NCBI GenBank assembly: GCA_030615705.1
Contig: JAUWYT010000121.1
Span: forward strand, 1 to 5,812
Length of the DNA stretch: 5,812 bases
DNA from: Chloroflexota bacterium
GTDB lineage: Bacteria > Chloroflexota > Anaerolineae > VGOG01
Reading direction: 5' to 3'
Below the pieces are notes generated by a model that did not search any database, was not told the origin of the DNA, and worked only from the letters and a program-made list of their open reading frames with translations. Both the position numbers and the translations under genes were made by a program. Shown one piece after another: positions 5,416-5,812 of the stretch (the first letter of the stretch is position 1; every line of letters begins with the position of its first letter).

Positions 5416-5812
5416 TTGCGATTCCTCATCACTGGCGGGGCTGGTTTCATCGGCGCCGCATTGGCAAATCGTTTGGTTAGGGAAGGACATCACGTGCGGG
5501 CCTTGGATGACCTCAGTGCCGGCGATCCCTCGCGCCTCGATTCCGAGGTGCTCTTCACCCGTGGCGACGTAAAAGATGTCCCTAAGCTCTGGACGCTGCT
5601 GCAGGATGTAGGCTGTGTCTACCACCTGGCGGCACGGGTTTCCGTCCCGGAGTCCATTCTGTATCCCCGCGACTACAACGACGTGAACGTAGGCGGTACG
5701 GTTGCTGTTATGGAGGCCGTGCGGGACGCGGGGGTGAAAAGGGTGGTCTTAGGCTCCTCAGGAGCTGTTTACGGGGAACAGTACAAGCAGCCCATCAGCG
5801 AGAAGACCATTC
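5416..5812 (+). CDS. Extended SDR / NAD-dependent sugar-nucleotide epimerase or dehydratase, 3' part cut by window end
   Basis: The first 132 residues of an extended short-chain dehydrogenase/reductase. Residues 3-13 give FLITGGAGFIG, the GxxGxxG dinucleotide loop. Asp31-Asp32 end the second strand (LDDLSAG), which favours NAD over NADP. GDV (50-52), YHLAA (69-73), NVGGT (91-95) and SSGAVYG (114-120) follow in the usual order, with Ser115 at the usual catalytic Ser/Thr position. The YxxxK pair lies beyond the window. The family converts nucleotide-activated sugars (UDP-glucose 4-epimerase, dTDP-glucose dehydratase and relatives); the exact substrate cannot be told from this part. The start is TTG 5416, because the family pattern MRFLITGG begins there and no ATG exists nearby; the ribosome binding site is poor. 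It lies 17 bases after tldE and is likely read in the same transcript. Confidence 0.88.
   Translation, partial: MRFLITGGAGFIGAALANRLVREGHHVRALDDLSAGDPSRLDSEVLFTRGDVKDVPKLWTLLQDVGCVYHLAARVSVPESILYPRDYNDVNVGGTVAVMEAVRDAGVKRVVLGSSGAVYGEQYKQPISEKTI

Overview
This window looks like ordinary bacterial chromosome. I infer Chloroflexota (Anaerolineae-like), with moderate confidence. The reasons are the mix of families: a CARDB-like lipoprotein, tandem DUF881 membrane proteins, a short FmdB-type zinc ribbon with a Ser/Cys-rich tail, and a TldD whose C-terminus carries extra cysteines. The DNA is moderately GC-rich, start codons include TTG, and ribosome binding sites are near AAAGGAGG. The taxonomic call rests on family recognition, not on a search. 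I saw no IS element, CRISPR array, tRNA or rRNA.

Left part (46-2185, + strand): a putative lipoprotein with one Ig-like CARDB-type domain. It is followed by a 178-bp gap holding a small hairpin plus U-tract, then two consecutive paralogous DUF881 proteins. Each DUF881 protein has one N-terminal membrane helix, a coiled coil and an extracytoplasmic DUF881 core. These look like cell-envelope genes.

Middle (2186-2577): a small FmdB-family zinc-ribbon gene on the - strand converges on the DUF881 pair, with an 8-bp stem hairpin between them. It diverges from tldD. The 91-bp divergent gap holds a convincing promoter for fmdB (TTGACC-N17-TAAAAT on the - strand) and, a few bases away, a perfect TATAAT box facing tldD.

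Right part (2578-5812, + strand): an apparent tldD-tldE operon for the two subunits of the TldD/TldE metalloprotease. TldD carries the HExxxH zinc motif and the C-terminal Cys. TldE lacks the metal site. Seventeen bases after tldE starts an extended short-chain dehydrogenase/reductase (NAD-dependent sugar-nucleotide epimerase/dehydratase type). It uses a TTG start and is cut by the window end before its YxxxK motif.

No clearly new system is visible. The points most worth a second look are the leader hairpin before the first DUF881 gene, the internally duplicated Cys-rich tail of the FmdB protein beside a TldD/E protease, and the compact overlapping divergent promoters.
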